Source of the DNA: JAFGAS01 sp963809875
GTDB taxonomy: Bacteria > Desulfobacterota > Zymogenia > Zymogenales > Zymogenaceae
DNA length: 64,000 bases
Reading direction: 5' to 3'
NCBI GenBank assembly: GCA_963809875.1
Contig: CAWELC010000005.1
Location: 744,001-808,000 of the forward strand
The position numbers and the translations under genes were made by a program. This document shows, in pieces, positions 8,718 through 17,085 of this stretch (positions within the stretch are counted from its first letter, which is position 1; the number at the start of each line of letters is the position of its first letter). The notes beneath the pieces are model-generated. The model saw only the letters and a list, made by a program, of their open reading frames with translations, did no database searches and was not told where the DNA came from.

Positions 8718-10418
8718 TTACGGGTTCTTCCGGAGTTGCTTCTTGTCGAGCTTTCCGACGCTCGTCAAGGGGAGCTCCTTTCTGATCACGATCTCTTTCG
8801 GCACCTCGTAGGGGGCAAGTTTATCCTTGGCAAGGGCGAGGACCTCGGCCTTGAGCTTCTCATCATCGCCCCCGTAGTCGTATCCGGGCACTACCGTCAT
8901 GTAGGCCCTGACCAGCTCGGAACCGGGCCTCTTCGGGTCGGGGACGCCGATGGTGGCGATCATCTCGATGGCCGGGTGCTTGGCCAGGAGATCCTCAACT
9001 TTCTTGGAAAAGACCTTGAAGCCCGACACGATGATCATGTCCTTGGTGCGGTCGACGATCGTAAGGTAGCCATCCTTGTCCTGGACCATCACATCGCCGG
9101 TGTGGAAATAGCCCTCGGCGTCGATGGCAAGCTTGGTCTCCTCGGGCTTCTTATAATAGCCCTTCATGAGATTGGGGCACTTGAGGCAAAACTCGCCGGG
9201 CTGCCCCTGAGCCACCTCCTTGCCGGTGCCGGGCTCCACGAGCTTGATATCGGTGTTGGGTAGCGGCAGTCCCACCGTGCCAAGCTTATGATCGCCCTTG
9301 AGCGGGTTCATAACGCAGATGGCGGTGGTCTCGGTCATACCGTAGAGCTCGATGAGCTTGTTCTTTCCTATGGTAGACTCAAGCTCTTTCTGGGATTCCA
9401 CCGGGAAGGGGGCCGCCGCCGACACGCACTGCTGGAGGTTGCTGTGGTCCAGGGTTTTGAACCGCGGGTTTGCCATGAGCATGTGGTAGAGGGAGGGGAC
9501 GTTGGCGATAAGAAAGGGCTTATACTTGGCCAGCATATCGCAGATGTAATCGGTGTTGCGGGGGTCCGGCAGCATGATCTGCGTCCAGCCGTTGTAGACC
9601 GAGATTTCGTTGAAGGCCATTCCGGCGATATGGAACATCGGGAAGGCCGAAAGCGCCTTCTCCTGGACCTTGTACCACTGCATGTATTGGGTCGAAATGA
9701 GAATCTCGGCGACGTTGTTGCGGTGGGTGAGTATCGCCCCCTTGGGGAGGCCCGTGGTGCCGCCGGTATACATGATAAGGGCGGTATCGTCCGGGCCGAT
9801 CTTCACGCCGGGGGCGGCGTCTGAAAACGCTCCCTTTTTAAGTACGTCGGTTACCTTGTATACCACCTTGCCTTCAAGGGGGGTAACCGGCCCCATCGGG
9901 ATCTTCTTGAGCTTCTTGGCGAGGAACTGCTTGATCTTGGGGAGGAAATCGACGACGCTTCCGGCGACGATCACCTTGAGCTTCGGGAGCTTGGCCGCGA
10001 AGTTGACAAACCGATAGGCGAACAGCGCGTCCAGCGTCACCAGGCACTTGGCCTCGGAATCGCGCAGCTGGTGTTCCATCTCATCCTGGCTCAGCAGGGG
10101 GGAGACGCCGGTGACGACGCAGCCGGCCTTCAGCGTGCCGAGCCAGGCGATGGGATACGCCGGGACGTTGGGCAGGTTGATCCCCACGACGTCGCCCTTC
10201 TTCAGGCCGTTGGCAATCAGCATATTGGCGAACTGGTTCGAGAGGCGGTCGAACTCGGCGAAGGTAAAGGGGACCCCCATGAAGATATAAGCGGGTACCT
10301 TTGCGTTCTTCTTGAATGTGTCTTTGTAGAGGTCGATGGTGCTGATTTCGAAGAGCTTGGGGTCAACGTCTTTGATTTCTTGACCGTAGGACTTGGTCCA
10401 GAAGCGTTCTCGTTTCAT
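8718..10418 (-). CDS. AMP-forming long-chain-type acyl-CoA ligase
   Basis: Intact 566-residue ligase making acyl-CoA from a free acid, ATP and CoA. Motifs in order: MYTGGTTGLPKGA (adenylate loop, about residue 217), IELYGMTETT, YFHTGDVMVQDKDGYLTIVDR, and the late catalytic Lys in LPLTSVGKLDKKQLR. It is the first gene of the minus-strand cluster, next to the TetR-type regulator and behind the promoter region at 10419-10538 that holds a palindrome. Being first suggests it activates the incoming substrate. It differs clearly from the frameshifted ligase at 2150-3869, so the pathway may activate two different acids. Confidence 0.92.
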   Translation of the reverse strand: MKRERFWTKSYGQEIKDVDPKLFEISTIDLYKDTFKKNAKVPAYIFMGVPFTFAEFDRLSNQFANMLIANGLKKGDVVGINLPNVPAYPIAWLGTLKAGCVVTGVSPLLSQDEMEHQLRDSEAKCLVTLDALFAYRFVNFAAKLPKLKVIVAGSVVDFLPKIKQFLAKKLKKIPMGPVTPLEGKVVYKVTDVLKKGAFSDAAPGVKIGPDDTALIMYTGGTTGLPKGAILTHRNNVAEILISTQYMQWYKVQEKALSAFPMFHIAGMAFNEISVYNGWTQIMLPDPRNTDYICDMLAKYKPFLIANVPSLYHMLMANPRFKTLDHSNLQQCVSAAAPFPVESQKELESTIGKNKLIELYGMTETTAICVMNPLKGDHKLGTVGLPLPNTDIKLVEPGTGKEVAQGQPGEFCLKCPNLMKGYYKKPEETKLAIDAEGYFHTGDVMVQDKDGYLTIVDRTKDMIIVSGFKVFSKKVEDLLAKHPAIEMIATIGVPDPKRPGSELVRAYMTVVPGYDYGGDDEKLKAEVLALAKDKLAPYEVPKEIVIRKELPLTSVGKLDKKQLRKNP

Positions 10419-10538
10419 GTCATGACTCCGTACCGTGTGTTAGTAAACGAAACTTATATATAGTAACTGTTCGTAATAATTGGAAAATTTCCAATACCCG
10501 AACATAACACCCGGTGGGTAAATGATACTAACTTACCG
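10419..10538. promoter_or_regulatory. control region of the catabolic cluster with palindrome TTGGAAA-A-TTTCCAA
   Basis: This AT-rich stretch separates the regulator stop from the ligase start. At 10480-10494 there is a palindrome with seven-base arms, TTGGAAA and TTTCCAA, around one base. It is followed on the minus strand by a TTACTATATATAAG stretch resembling a promoter -10 region. TetR-type regulators bind palindromes of this size close to the genes they control, so this is the best operator candidate for the regulator next door. Binding is inferred from position only. Confidence 0.45.
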
Positions 10539-11219
10539 CTATTTGTCAAGAAAATTATCCGGCTGCCCCCCCTTTTTTTCGGCCTTGCCCTTCCGGTTTT
10601 CGATTCCTCTGAAAATGATCCTGGTCAGATCATCGGTCATCGCGTCGGGCTGGATCTCCCGGTTGAATATCACGCGGGTCAGGCAGACATGCTCGATCCC
10701 GCCGAGGATCACCTGGCACATGAGCGAGGGGGGGACGTCGTCCCTGATCTCCCCGTTCTTGATGCCCTCCTCGATGATATCGGACAGGAGCACGCTGTAT
10801 TCCTTGACGAGCCGGTAAGGCTCGCTGATGTAGTAGTCCGAAAAGCTCCTGACCTCCAGCATCAGGATCTTGGCGAAGACCCGGTCGGTGGCATAGACGT
10901 TGATGTGCGTCCAGATGGTCTTTCGGAGCTTGTTAAAGGCGCCCTTGATGCCGTTGAGCTCGTGGTGGGCCTGGACGATGTAGTGTTCCATATACTCGGC
11001 CAGCACCTGGTAGAGGAGGTCGCGCTTGTCCTTGAAGTATTTATAGATCAGCGCCTCGGTGACTCCGGCGTTCTTGGCGATCTCGGCGGTCGTGATGGCA
11101 TTGAAGTCTTTTTCGCGCAGGAGGAGCCGGAGGCTCTCGGTGATCTTGATGCGACCGGGTGGGGGGCTCTTCTTCTGGGAATTCCTGTGGTCGAATTGAG
11201 ATATCTCGAATCGGGCCAT
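10539..11219 (-). CDS. TetR/AcrR-family transcriptional regulator
   Basis: A 226-residue one-component regulator. The helix-turn-helix lies near residues 25-70: ITESLRLLLREKDFNAITTA then EIAKNAGVTEALIYKYFKDK, a textbook TetR pattern. The rest is a helical ligand domain with no recognisable specificity. It lies directly upstream of, and on the same strand as, the acyl-CoA ligase/BKACE/thiolase-fold cluster. The likely role is derepression of that cluster by a pathway acyl-CoA or acid, as for FadR-type TetR proteins; this is inferred. The start is preceded by AAAGGGA, with a good promoter about 70 bases further upstream. Confidence 0.92.
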   Translation of the reverse strand: MARFEISQFDHRNSQKKSPPPGRIKITESLRLLLREKDFNAITTAEIAKNAGVTEALIYKYFKDKRDLLYQVLAEYMEHYIVQAHHELNGIKGAFNKLRKTIWTHINVYATDRVFAKILMLEVRSFSDYYISEPYRLVKEYSVLLSDIIEEGIKNGEIRDDVPPSLMCQVILGGIEHVCLTRVIFNREIQPDAMTDDLTRIIFRGIENRKGKAEKKGGQPDNFLDK

Positions 11220-11285
11220 TATGTCCCTTTCTGTGATTGGGTATGCAAAAAGGTCTGGCTGACCTGGGCAGCCGGAAGTAGGACG

Positions 11286-11314
11286 ATCATAGTCATTTCA
11301 TAATAAAAAAGCAA
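11286..11314 (-). promoter_or_regulatory. sigma-70-type promoter of the TetR gene
   Basis: On the minus strand: TTGCTT, a 17-base spacer and TATGAT, ending about 67 bases before the regulator start at 11219. Spacing is ideal and both boxes are one or two bases from consensus. Confidence 0.5.
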
Positions 11315-11432
11315 GCGTAATGAGAGATAAGCATGTTTTTTTCAGGTATCGCATGGAAAAGGGGAGAGGGGTGACGCGGCTACGTGGAGTATCCACGGAG
11401 TGTCCGGCTGCCGGTCCGCGACAACTTTTAAT

Positions 11433-11461
11433 TTGATTAGTTTGACTGTTCTAAATATAAT
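11433..11461 (+). promoter_or_regulatory. sigma-70-type promoter upstream of corA
   Basis: TTGATT, 17 bases, TATAAT, lying about 145 bases before the corA start. The surrounding bases (ATTTGATTAG...CTAAATATAAT) resemble the promoter core of the repeat copies at 17255-17331 and 20226-20303. No other gene is seen between 11220 and 11605. Confidence 0.5.
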
Positions 11462-11605
11462 CATATTGAACCGCGGGCGGAGGGCGCGTCATCTCCTGCC
11501 TCATGTATGCGGGGGGTGGCCGCGTACCCGACGCGGGGTCTACCTCTTCCCCCGGGTACGGATACAATCGGAGTGCGTCGTGAAGACAAAAACGGAGGGC
11601 CTTTG

Positions 11606-12612
11606 ATGGCTGAATCCAGATTCTACTACGTGTCCCCGGCTGGAAAACTAACCCGCAGAGCCTCCCTTGAGGATGCCCTGTCGGCGCTCAAGAACGGGGG
11701 GTTCCTCTGGCTTGACTATTACCAGCCAAGCAGGGAGGAGTTATCGGCCTATTGTCGTCCCTCTGGGCATCCATCCGTTTTCCGTTGAAGATTGTATCGA
11801 TGAGAACCAGGTCCCCAAGATCGAGGATTTTCCCAATTACTCCTTTATCAACTTCAATGCCTTTCGCTATGCCGACAAGAAGCTCACGGTCGATGAGGTG
11901 GATTTGTTCATCGGCAAGGATTTCTTGATCACAGTCAGCGGGAGCAGCCCTGACGCCGGTGAGCCCTTGGGCGATATCGAACGCTTCGTGGAGCTCGATA
12001 TCGAGAACGCGCGGCTGGGACCCGCTTTCCTGATGCACGTCATTTTGGATCACGTCGTCGATCACAAGTTCATGGCGATCGAAGCACTTCAGGACGAACT
12101 GGATACGGCCGAGGACGCCATGATGGATGCTCCTTCGGACTTCAACCCGGCGCAGCTGCTGAGCCTTCGCCGGTCTCTGCTGGCGTTGCGCAAAAGCCTC
12201 TACCACGAGCGAGAAATCCTCGTAAAGATTTGCCGCAGGGACTGCCCGTTCATCCCGGAAAAGGCGATCTTCCATTACCGGGACATCTACGACCACCTCG
12301 CCAAGTTCTTCGAGTTTATCGAAACCTATCGCGAAATCGTCACGAGCCTCATGGAACTGCACATGTCCATGCTCAATAACCAGATGGCAAAGACCGCCAA
12401 CCAGACGAACTCGACGGTCAGGCGGCTCACGTTCATTACCACCATCTTCATGCCGCTCACGCTTCTGGCCGGAATCGGCGGCATGTCCGAATGGTCCATG
12501 ATGACGGGACCGGCCAACTGGAGGATCGCATATCCGGCCTTCATGGCTGGCGATGGCCGTCATCGGCATCGCCAACTACTACCTGTTCAGACGGCTCGAG
12601 GAGAAAGACTGA
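11606..12612 (+). CDS. corA: CorA-family divalent cation transporter (two apparent frameshifts)
   Basis: Inner-membrane Mg2+/Co2+-type channel: a long cytoplasmic domain, then two C-terminal membrane helices. Seen: PLGIHPFSVEDCIDENQVPK near residue 50, a long helical stretch, then TFITTIFMPLTLLAGIGGMS and a second helix LAMAVIGIANYYLF followed by the basic end RRLEEKD. The selectivity motif Gly-Met-Asn of CorA reads Gly-Met-Ser here, so ion preference may differ. One extra base near 11755 and one near 12547 break the frame; correcting both gives 334 residues, a normal length. The start has GGAGG nine bases upstream. It is a single-gene unit. Confidence 0.85.
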
Positions 12613-12983
12613 GGCCGCAGCGGCTCCAAGCCTCGACGAACCGTATTTCGCCAGCTCATGCGTCCGCCCTGCGTTAGTGGCCTCCTGCCCGGACGGAGGT
12701 TTGAGCACGCCCGCGTTGCGGCAGTCAAACGCTGTCTTCCCACTAAGGCCCGCGACCCGACGGAAAGGGTAGAGCGTAGGTCCGATGATGTACGCGAGAA
12801 CACGTCTGCTCGGTTTGTGTCACGTTTTAGATGATATAATTATATTGAGGAAAGGAAGGAATCGTACGACTCCAACGGTTATACGTGGGGGACGAAACGG
12901 GTCGTACAGGCAGACGCCCGGACGGGCGGTCATGAGCATACGATGACCGCTTTGCTGAAATTCTAGCGATCGGGGAGGTGCGC
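12613..12983. other. gene-free stretch between corA and the VOC gene
   Basis: No convincing gene. A TATAAT at 12835-12840 in an AT-rich patch (12825-12850) is a possible -10 box for the downstream gene, but I see no good -35 at the right distance. The rest is GC-rich with no repeat of the families seen elsewhere in the window. Confidence 0.35.
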
Positions 12984-13877
12984 ATGGAAAAGATAATACC
13001 CTACCTCTGGTTCGATACTCAGGCCGAGGAGGCAGTGAGTTTCTACGTATCGGCCTTCGGAAATTCCCGGATGGGTGGAGTCAGCCGATATGGTGAGGAA
13101 GCGGCCGAGGCCTCGGGAAGACAGAAGGGATCGGCGATGATCGTGGAGTTCGAGCTTGAAGGACAACAATTCGTGGCGTTGAACGGCGGCCCTGTGTTCA
13201 CCTTCTCGCCCGCGGTGTCGTTTTTCGTGAGCTGCGGCACGACGGGTGAGATAGACGGGTTGTGGAAGAAGCTCTCGCCCGGTGGAAAAGCCCTCATGGA
13301 TCTGGGGAAATATCCGTTCAGTGAAAAGTACGGATGGCTTATCGACAGATACGGCGTTTCATGGCAGTTCTTTCTCGGGGACCGCCCGCAGAAGATCGCC
13401 CCGGCTTTAATGTTTACCGGAAAGCAGCGGGGTAAGGCCGAAGAGGCGATGAACTTCTATATATCCCTCTTCAAGAATTCGGGCATAACCCTGATGGCAC
13501 GCTACGAGACGGGGGAGCCGGGCCCCGAAGGCGAGGTGAAGCACGCCAGGTTCACGCTCGACGGGCAGGAGTTCATCGCCTTCGATAGCCACGTCCAAAA
13601 TGACTTTACGTTTACGCCGGCGGTGTCATTGCTCGTAAATTGCGTCACGCAAGAAGAGGTGGACACGTTCTGGGAAAAGCTGTCCGCCGGGGGAGAAAAG
13701 GGACAGTGCGGATGGCTGACGGACCGATACGGCGTGTCGTGGCAGATCGTGCCCACGGTCCTGGGTGAGCTGTTGCGCGACATAGATCCCGAGAAGAGCG
13801 AGAGGGTCATGGCGGCGATGCTGAAGATGACCAAGATCGACATAGAAGGTCTGAAGAAAGCATATGAGCGGGAATAG
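12984..13877 (+). CDS. tandem VOC-fold protein of the PhnB / 3-dmu-9_3-mt family
   Basis: A 297-residue protein of two similar halves. Each half starts with a pattern like IIPYLWFDTQAEEAVSFY or IAPALMFTGKQRGKAEEAMN and ends with GWLIDRYGVSWQ or GWLTDRYGVSWQ. This is the vicinal-oxygen-chelate fold of PhnB-like proteins (Pfam 3-dmu-9_3-mt), whose members are mostly of unknown function and sometimes metal-binding. Two domains in one chain are common in this family. The start at 12984 is chosen over a GTG two codons earlier because GGGGAGG sits 6 bases before it. It stands alone, so context gives no function. Confidence 0.88.
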   Translation: MEKIIPYLWFDTQAEEAVSFYVSAFGNSRMGGVSRYGEEAAEASGRQKGSAMIVEFELEGQQFVALNGGPVFTFSPAVSFFVSCGTTGEIDGLWKKLSPGGKALMDLGKYPFSEKYGWLIDRYGVSWQFFLGDRPQKIAPALMFTGKQRGKAEEAMNFYISLFKNSGITLMARYETGEPGPEGEVKHARFTLDGQEFIAFDSHVQNDFTFTPAVSLLVNCVTQEEVDTFWEKLSAGGEKGQCGWLTDRYGVSWQIVPTVLGELLRDIDPEKSERVMAAMLKMTKIDIEGLKKAYERE

Positions 13878-13922
13878 TCCGGCACAGGCTCAGCAGGGTA
13901 AAATGCGCCCGGATAGTATCTA

Positions 13923-13951
13923 TTGATATACGTCTCGATTTTTAATATAAT
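13923..13951 (+). promoter_or_regulatory. strong sigma-70-type promoter
   Basis: TTGATA, 17 bases, TATAAT: one mismatch to consensus in total and ideal spacing. It lies about 100 bases before the 53-codon membrane gene at 14055 and supports that gene being real. Confidence 0.6.
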
Positions 13952-14054
13952 AGGCCCCGTTGGGAAATAGGTGAGAGTAAGGTCTACTCCGCCACTCCGA
14001 TGAATATGAGTCCAGAAGAGACCCGACCGCCGGACATCTGAGATGGAGCATCAC

Positions 14055-14216
14055 ATGAACAAGATCTGCATTTTTGTAGGGATGACACTCCTGGGCTGGA
14101 TCGGGTGGTGGGCAGGTTCGAGCCTTGGCATCATGACGGCGTACATATTCAGCGGTGTCGGCAGCCTGCTGGGAGTATACGTGGGCTGGCGGATAAATCG
14201 CAGCTACTTCAGTTGA
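14055..14216 (+). CDS. 53-residue glycine-rich membrane protein
   Basis: A short gene behind a near-consensus promoter (13923-13951), with GGAGC five bases before the ATG. The product starts MNKICIFVGMTLLGWIGWWA, continues SSLGIMTAYIFSGVGSLLGV, and ends with the polar tail GWRINRSYFS. Regularly spaced Gly and Ser in two hydrophobic stretches suggest a tightly packed helical hairpin, of the glycine-zipper type, in the inner membrane. Function is unknown. Similar short proteins are found as orphans in many bacteria. Only one copy is seen here. Confidence 0.65.
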   Translation: MNKICIFVGMTLLGWIGWWAGSSLGIMTAYIFSGVGSLLGVYVGWRINRSYFS

Positions 14217-14299
14217 TTCTAACGTGAACGGGACAACGGTCCTTCGATCGCAGGCAGCGGGCGTCGGGCATCACACGTTGCCGCCCGCTGTCTGAGTAT

Positions 14300-14384
14300 G
14301 GAATTAAGGGGACACAATACTTAATTCCCAGTTTTCGGTCTAATCGAAGGTCTACCGAGTTAAGTATTGTACCCCTTTAACTCC
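14300..14384. repeat. long inverted repeat, GGAATTAAGGGG type
   Basis: Left arm 14300-14328 (begins GGAATTAAGGGGACACAATA) and right arm 14357-14384 are imperfect inverted copies around a 28-base loop. The left arm is itself palindromic at its ends (GGAATTAA and TTAATTCC). Repeats of this shape often occur near IS200-like REP transposases, but none is in this window. Confidence 0.65.
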
Positions 14385-14388
14385 AAAC

Positions 14389-14468
14389 GGACACGACATG
14401 TCGTGTCCCTACGGGGGGTTAAGTCCGTTTCGTGTTTGAATCTGTAGGGGCGGCATTTTATGCCGCCC
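14389..14468. repeat. pair of GTAGGG-linked palindromes
   Basis: A perfect 20-base palindrome GGACACGACATGTCGTGTCC (14389-14408) is followed by CTACGGG. Then come about 40 bases, GTAGGG and a second palindrome with arms GGGCGGCAT and ATGCCGCCC (14448-14468). The same design recurs at 17.7, 19.2, 23.0, 23.4 and 24.8 kb with different arms. Confidence 0.75.
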
Positions 14469-14501
14469 GTCATCGGTAAGCCCTAATCCCGCCAGCCGTC
14501 C

Positions 14502-15380
14502 CTACTTATCCAGCGCGCGCCACTCCTTTTCCAGCCCTGTCCAGTCCAGTGCCGGGGCGCCCTTGGCCTTGACCTTTACGGCAAAGGCGCAGTAGTCGTC
14601 CCCCGCGGCGGCGCACTTGACCTCGCGGCACTCGGCGGATTGCCCCGTCAGCGAGAGCACGATGCTTTCGGTTATCCCCTCCAAAAACGACGCGAAGACC
14701 ACGCATACCGGCTCCGGCGACGAGACATCGTCGGACTCGAAGGTATTGCGGCAGCGGTAGAACATGAGGTAGTTGCCGTCGGGTCCTTTTGCGCAGGTAA
14801 CCGTGGGATTCCCGTAGCCCAGGAGGGGAAATATGATCTTGGTCATCTGGTCGAGGGACGCCGTGGCGGCGTCGAGCTCATTCCAGCTGTAGTTGGCTCT
14901 CGCGGAATCCCCCACGGCCATGCCGGCGCGCCTGCCGACCGTCCTGATGATGGCCCGCGCCCCCCTCGGCGTCAATATCTGGGCGCTGACCTCCTTGAAG
15001 ATGTTGAGGATCGTGGCCATTTCCAGGAGATACACCACCGAGCCGAACGCGACGAACTCCCGGGTGTCGCCGGCGTGGGTGAACATGGCGGGCAGCTCAC
15101 CCTCGCCGATGGAAAGCGGGAGCACACGGTCGTCCTTGAACCGGTTGAGGACATCGACGGTGGGCTTGGCGGCCTCGGCTACCGGGGCCCCGGCCTTTTC
15201 GAGGATCTTTCGTATCGTCATGGAGAGGGCGTCTTTTCCCTCTACGCTCAGGATCTCTTCGAAAAACGAATCCATAAATCCCTTTCGCATCAAGAAAAGT
15301 CGCTGCTCTGTTTCTCCCTGCATGAGGTATAACGAGCCCTTTTCTTTGTTCCAGTGAAGCGTCTTCTGCTGCAAAACCAT
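14502..15380 (-). CDS. V4R (4-vinyl reductase) domain protein
   Basis: A 292-residue protein with a C-terminal V4R domain: VCVVFASFLEGITESIVLSL then a Cys-rich signature, AECREVKCAAAGDDYCAF. V4R domains bind small hydrophobic ligands or are found with bacteriochlorophyll synthesis and NtrC-type hydrocarbon sensors. The first 120 residues have no recognised motif. The start at 15380 is supported by AAGGAGG; a longer in-frame extension lacks such a site. No regulator output domain is visible, so a ligand-binding or chaperone-like role is possible. A second V4R protein lies at 32477-33061. The Cys residues (in ECREVKC and DYC) could hold a metal. Confidence 0.82.
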   Translation of the reverse strand: MVLQQKTLHWNKEKGSLYLMQGETEQRLFLMRKGFMDSFFEEILSVEGKDALSMTIRKILEKAGAPVAEAAKPTVDVLNRFKDDRVLPLSIGEGELPAMFTHAGDTREFVAFGSVVYLLEMATILNIFKEVSAQILTPRGARAIIRTVGRRAGMAVGDSARANYSWNELDAATASLDQMTKIIFPLLGYGNPTVTCAKGPDGNYLMFYRCRNTFESDDVSSPEPVCVVFASFLEGITESIVLSLTGQSAECREVKCAAAGDDYCAFAVKVKAKGAPALDWTGLEKEWRALDK

Positions 15381-15520
15381 AGCGGCCTCCTTATAAGATA
15401 CGGTTACCTGTTGAGCTGGAAACGGATGCGGACAAAAACGGGACAGCGCCTGTATCGGCCGGCCGCGCCGGGTGGGGGAGCCGCCGGGAAGCGTTTCATT
15501 TTCCCTAGTAAATTTTGTGT

Positions 15521-15549
15521 ACAATATCCCAATAGCGTGAAGTTTTCAA
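15521..15549 (-). promoter_or_regulatory. promoter candidate for the V4R gene
   Basis: On the minus strand: TTGAAA, 17 bases, TATTGT, about 140 bases before the start at 15380. The stretch 15381-15687 holds no convincing gene. Confidence 0.45.
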
Positions 15550-15687
15550 GCATTATTTTTGGTCTGCGCCGGACTATTACACCTATAAATATATGACTAT
15601 TGTTATCAAAATTTTATGGAACAAGGGAGGCTCACAAGAGAGTGCAGGCGAGGCGCGGGCGGGCGAAAGACGCGCTCGAATTATTGC

Positions 15688-15716
15688 TTGATGAGCCCCG
15701 CGATTTTCACTATAAT
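15688..15716 (+). promoter_or_regulatory. strong promoter upstream of the 15866 membrane gene
   Basis: TTGATG, 17 bases, TATAAT, about 150 bases before the next plus-strand start. I see no other gene between it and 15866. Confidence 0.55.
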
Positions 15717-15865
15717 CCGGCCAGGGGAAAGGAGGACAGCGGTGTCGGGCCACGCCGATGGACCGGCGCCGGACCGAGGCATGCCCCTGTTGCCCGCTGT
15801 TTCCGACTTCCCTTTTCTGCTGTCAATTTAGCGATGGATCACGGTTTGTTTAGACGGAGGCAGGT

Positions 15866-16582
15866 ATGAATATCCCCGGAATAGGTAGCGGAGTTTTTTT
15901 GGGCCGGTTGATGCAGGACCCCGGTTATACCGACGCGACCAATCAGGCCATCGAGCTCCTCAGAGACCCACAGCATTTCCAGTGGTATCTCGTCCCGATC
16001 CTTGTGGCCATCTTCTATATGTATTTCAACGAGGCCGAGAAGAAGAACTGGACCGTGGTTATCGCGGGCCTGGCCTTCTGGGGTGTGGAGTGGTTCTTCG
16101 AGATCCTCAACGCGCTGTTTCTCACCGTTCACGGGACTTCCGCGCTCTGGACGACGCCCTGCGTCAACGCCGCAACCGGCGTCGTTAACAGCGCCTACAA
16201 CATCATGGTCGGGCTCAATATCGAGATCAGCCTGATGTTCCTGTTCATGGGTCTCGTATTCGCGAAGGTGCTGCCGCGCGACAGGAAGATGAAGATCTTA
16301 TGGATAGGCAACCGCACTTTCTTGGCGCTCCTTTTTGCGATCCTCTGCGTCGGCGTGGAGGTAGTCCTCAATTTCTGGGACGCCCTCATCTGGGAGTATC
16401 CGTGGTGGAACCGGGCCAACCCGATACTGATCGTCGGCCTGGCCTATTTCCCCCTCATACGGTCCTCGTTCTGGGTCTATGACCTGAAGCCGATGGGAAA
16501 GCAGATCGGCGTCGTGGCCGCGATATACGCCGTCGACGTCATCTTGCTGATCGTCTGCATGGGGATTTTCGGATGGATTTGA
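15866..16582 (+). CDS. polytopic membrane protein of unknown function
   Basis: A 238-residue protein with about six hydrophobic segments: WYLVPILVAIFYMYF (residues 40-54), WTVVIAGLAFWGVEWFFEIL (61-80), MFLFMGLVFAKVL, FLALLFAILCVGVEVVLNFW, PILIVGLAYFPLI and VVAAIYAVDVILLIVCMGIF. Acidic and Trp residues next to helices (FNEAEKKNW, WEYPWWNR) are unusual and could line a binding site. The start is supported by GGAGGCAGG, and a good promoter lies 150 bases upstream. I do not recognise the family. It appears to be a single-gene unit. Confidence 0.8.
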   Translation: MNIPGIGSGVFLGRLMQDPGYTDATNQAIELLRDPQHFQWYLVPILVAIFYMYFNEAEKKNWTVVIAGLAFWGVEWFFEILNALFLTVHGTSALWTTPCVNAATGVVNSAYNIMVGLNIEISLMFLFMGLVFAKVLPRDRKMKILWIGNRTFLALLFAILCVGVEVVLNFWDALIWEYPWWNRANPILIVGLAYFPLIRSSFWVYDLKPMGKQIGVVAAIYAVDVILLIVCMGIFGWI

Positions 16583-16725
16583 CGCGGGGATCTGTCGGCT
16601 CCCGCTGTGGAGCGTGAAGGGATCGGGCCTCCGAAAGACGCCCATCGCCCGGGCGGTTTGCCCGCCTCATGCATGAGGGATAGTCGGAGACCGGGGGCCT
16701 GCCCGGCATGCAAGCTCCGCCGCCG

Positions 16726-17085
16726 TCAGCCGCCGGACGCCCGGGCCACCAGTATAATGATGATCACGGCGGCGACGGCCAGCGTTATGATAATGCCCAG
16801 GATCGTGCCGAAAAGCCCGGCCTTTCTCTCGCCGCCGCCCGACAAGATACGGGAGAAGAAGCGGCCGAAACCTGGGCCGTCGACCGATTCGTAGGAGCCC
16901 GAGGCGGCATACTGCGAGTAGTGGGAGAAACTGTCATCGCTGGTGCTGCTGCTCGACTGGCTCGAGCCGGAGCTGCTCGAGCTCTCCTGGGAGCTGGTCT
17001 GCTCGGACGGCGACGGGTAGCTTGAGCTGGATGATCCCGAGCCGCCCGACTGGCCGCTCCCCTGTCCCGACTGCTGGTCCGACAT
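16726..17085 (-). CDS. Ser/Gln/Gly-rich protein with GRFFSR motif and C-terminal membrane anchor
   Basis: A 119-residue protein. The first 65 residues are low-complexity Ser, Gln and Gly (MSDQQSGQGSGQSGG then long Ser runs). A conserved block follows, GFGRFFSRILSGGGERKAG, and a single strong C-terminal membrane helix (FGTILGIIITLAVAAVIIII) ends the protein. No signal peptide, so it would be tail-anchored with a disordered cytoplasmic face. The start at 17085 has GAGAGGAG upstream. A paralog with the same layout lies at 40829-41044, sharing GRFFSR, GG-E-(R/K)-K and GIIITL. Function unknown; a family of membrane-tethered disordered proteins is the best description. Confidence 0.72.
   Translation of the reverse strand: MSDQQSGQGSGQSGGSGSSSSSYPSPSEQTSSQESSSSSGSSQSSSSTSDDSFSHYSQYAASGSYESVDGPGFGRFFSRILSGGGERKAGLFGTILGIIITLAVAAVIIIILVARASGG

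Noticed and set aside
14300..14384. Insertion sequence end
   Set aside because: The inverted repeat looks like a REP/IS200-associated element, but no transposase frame is present within several kb.
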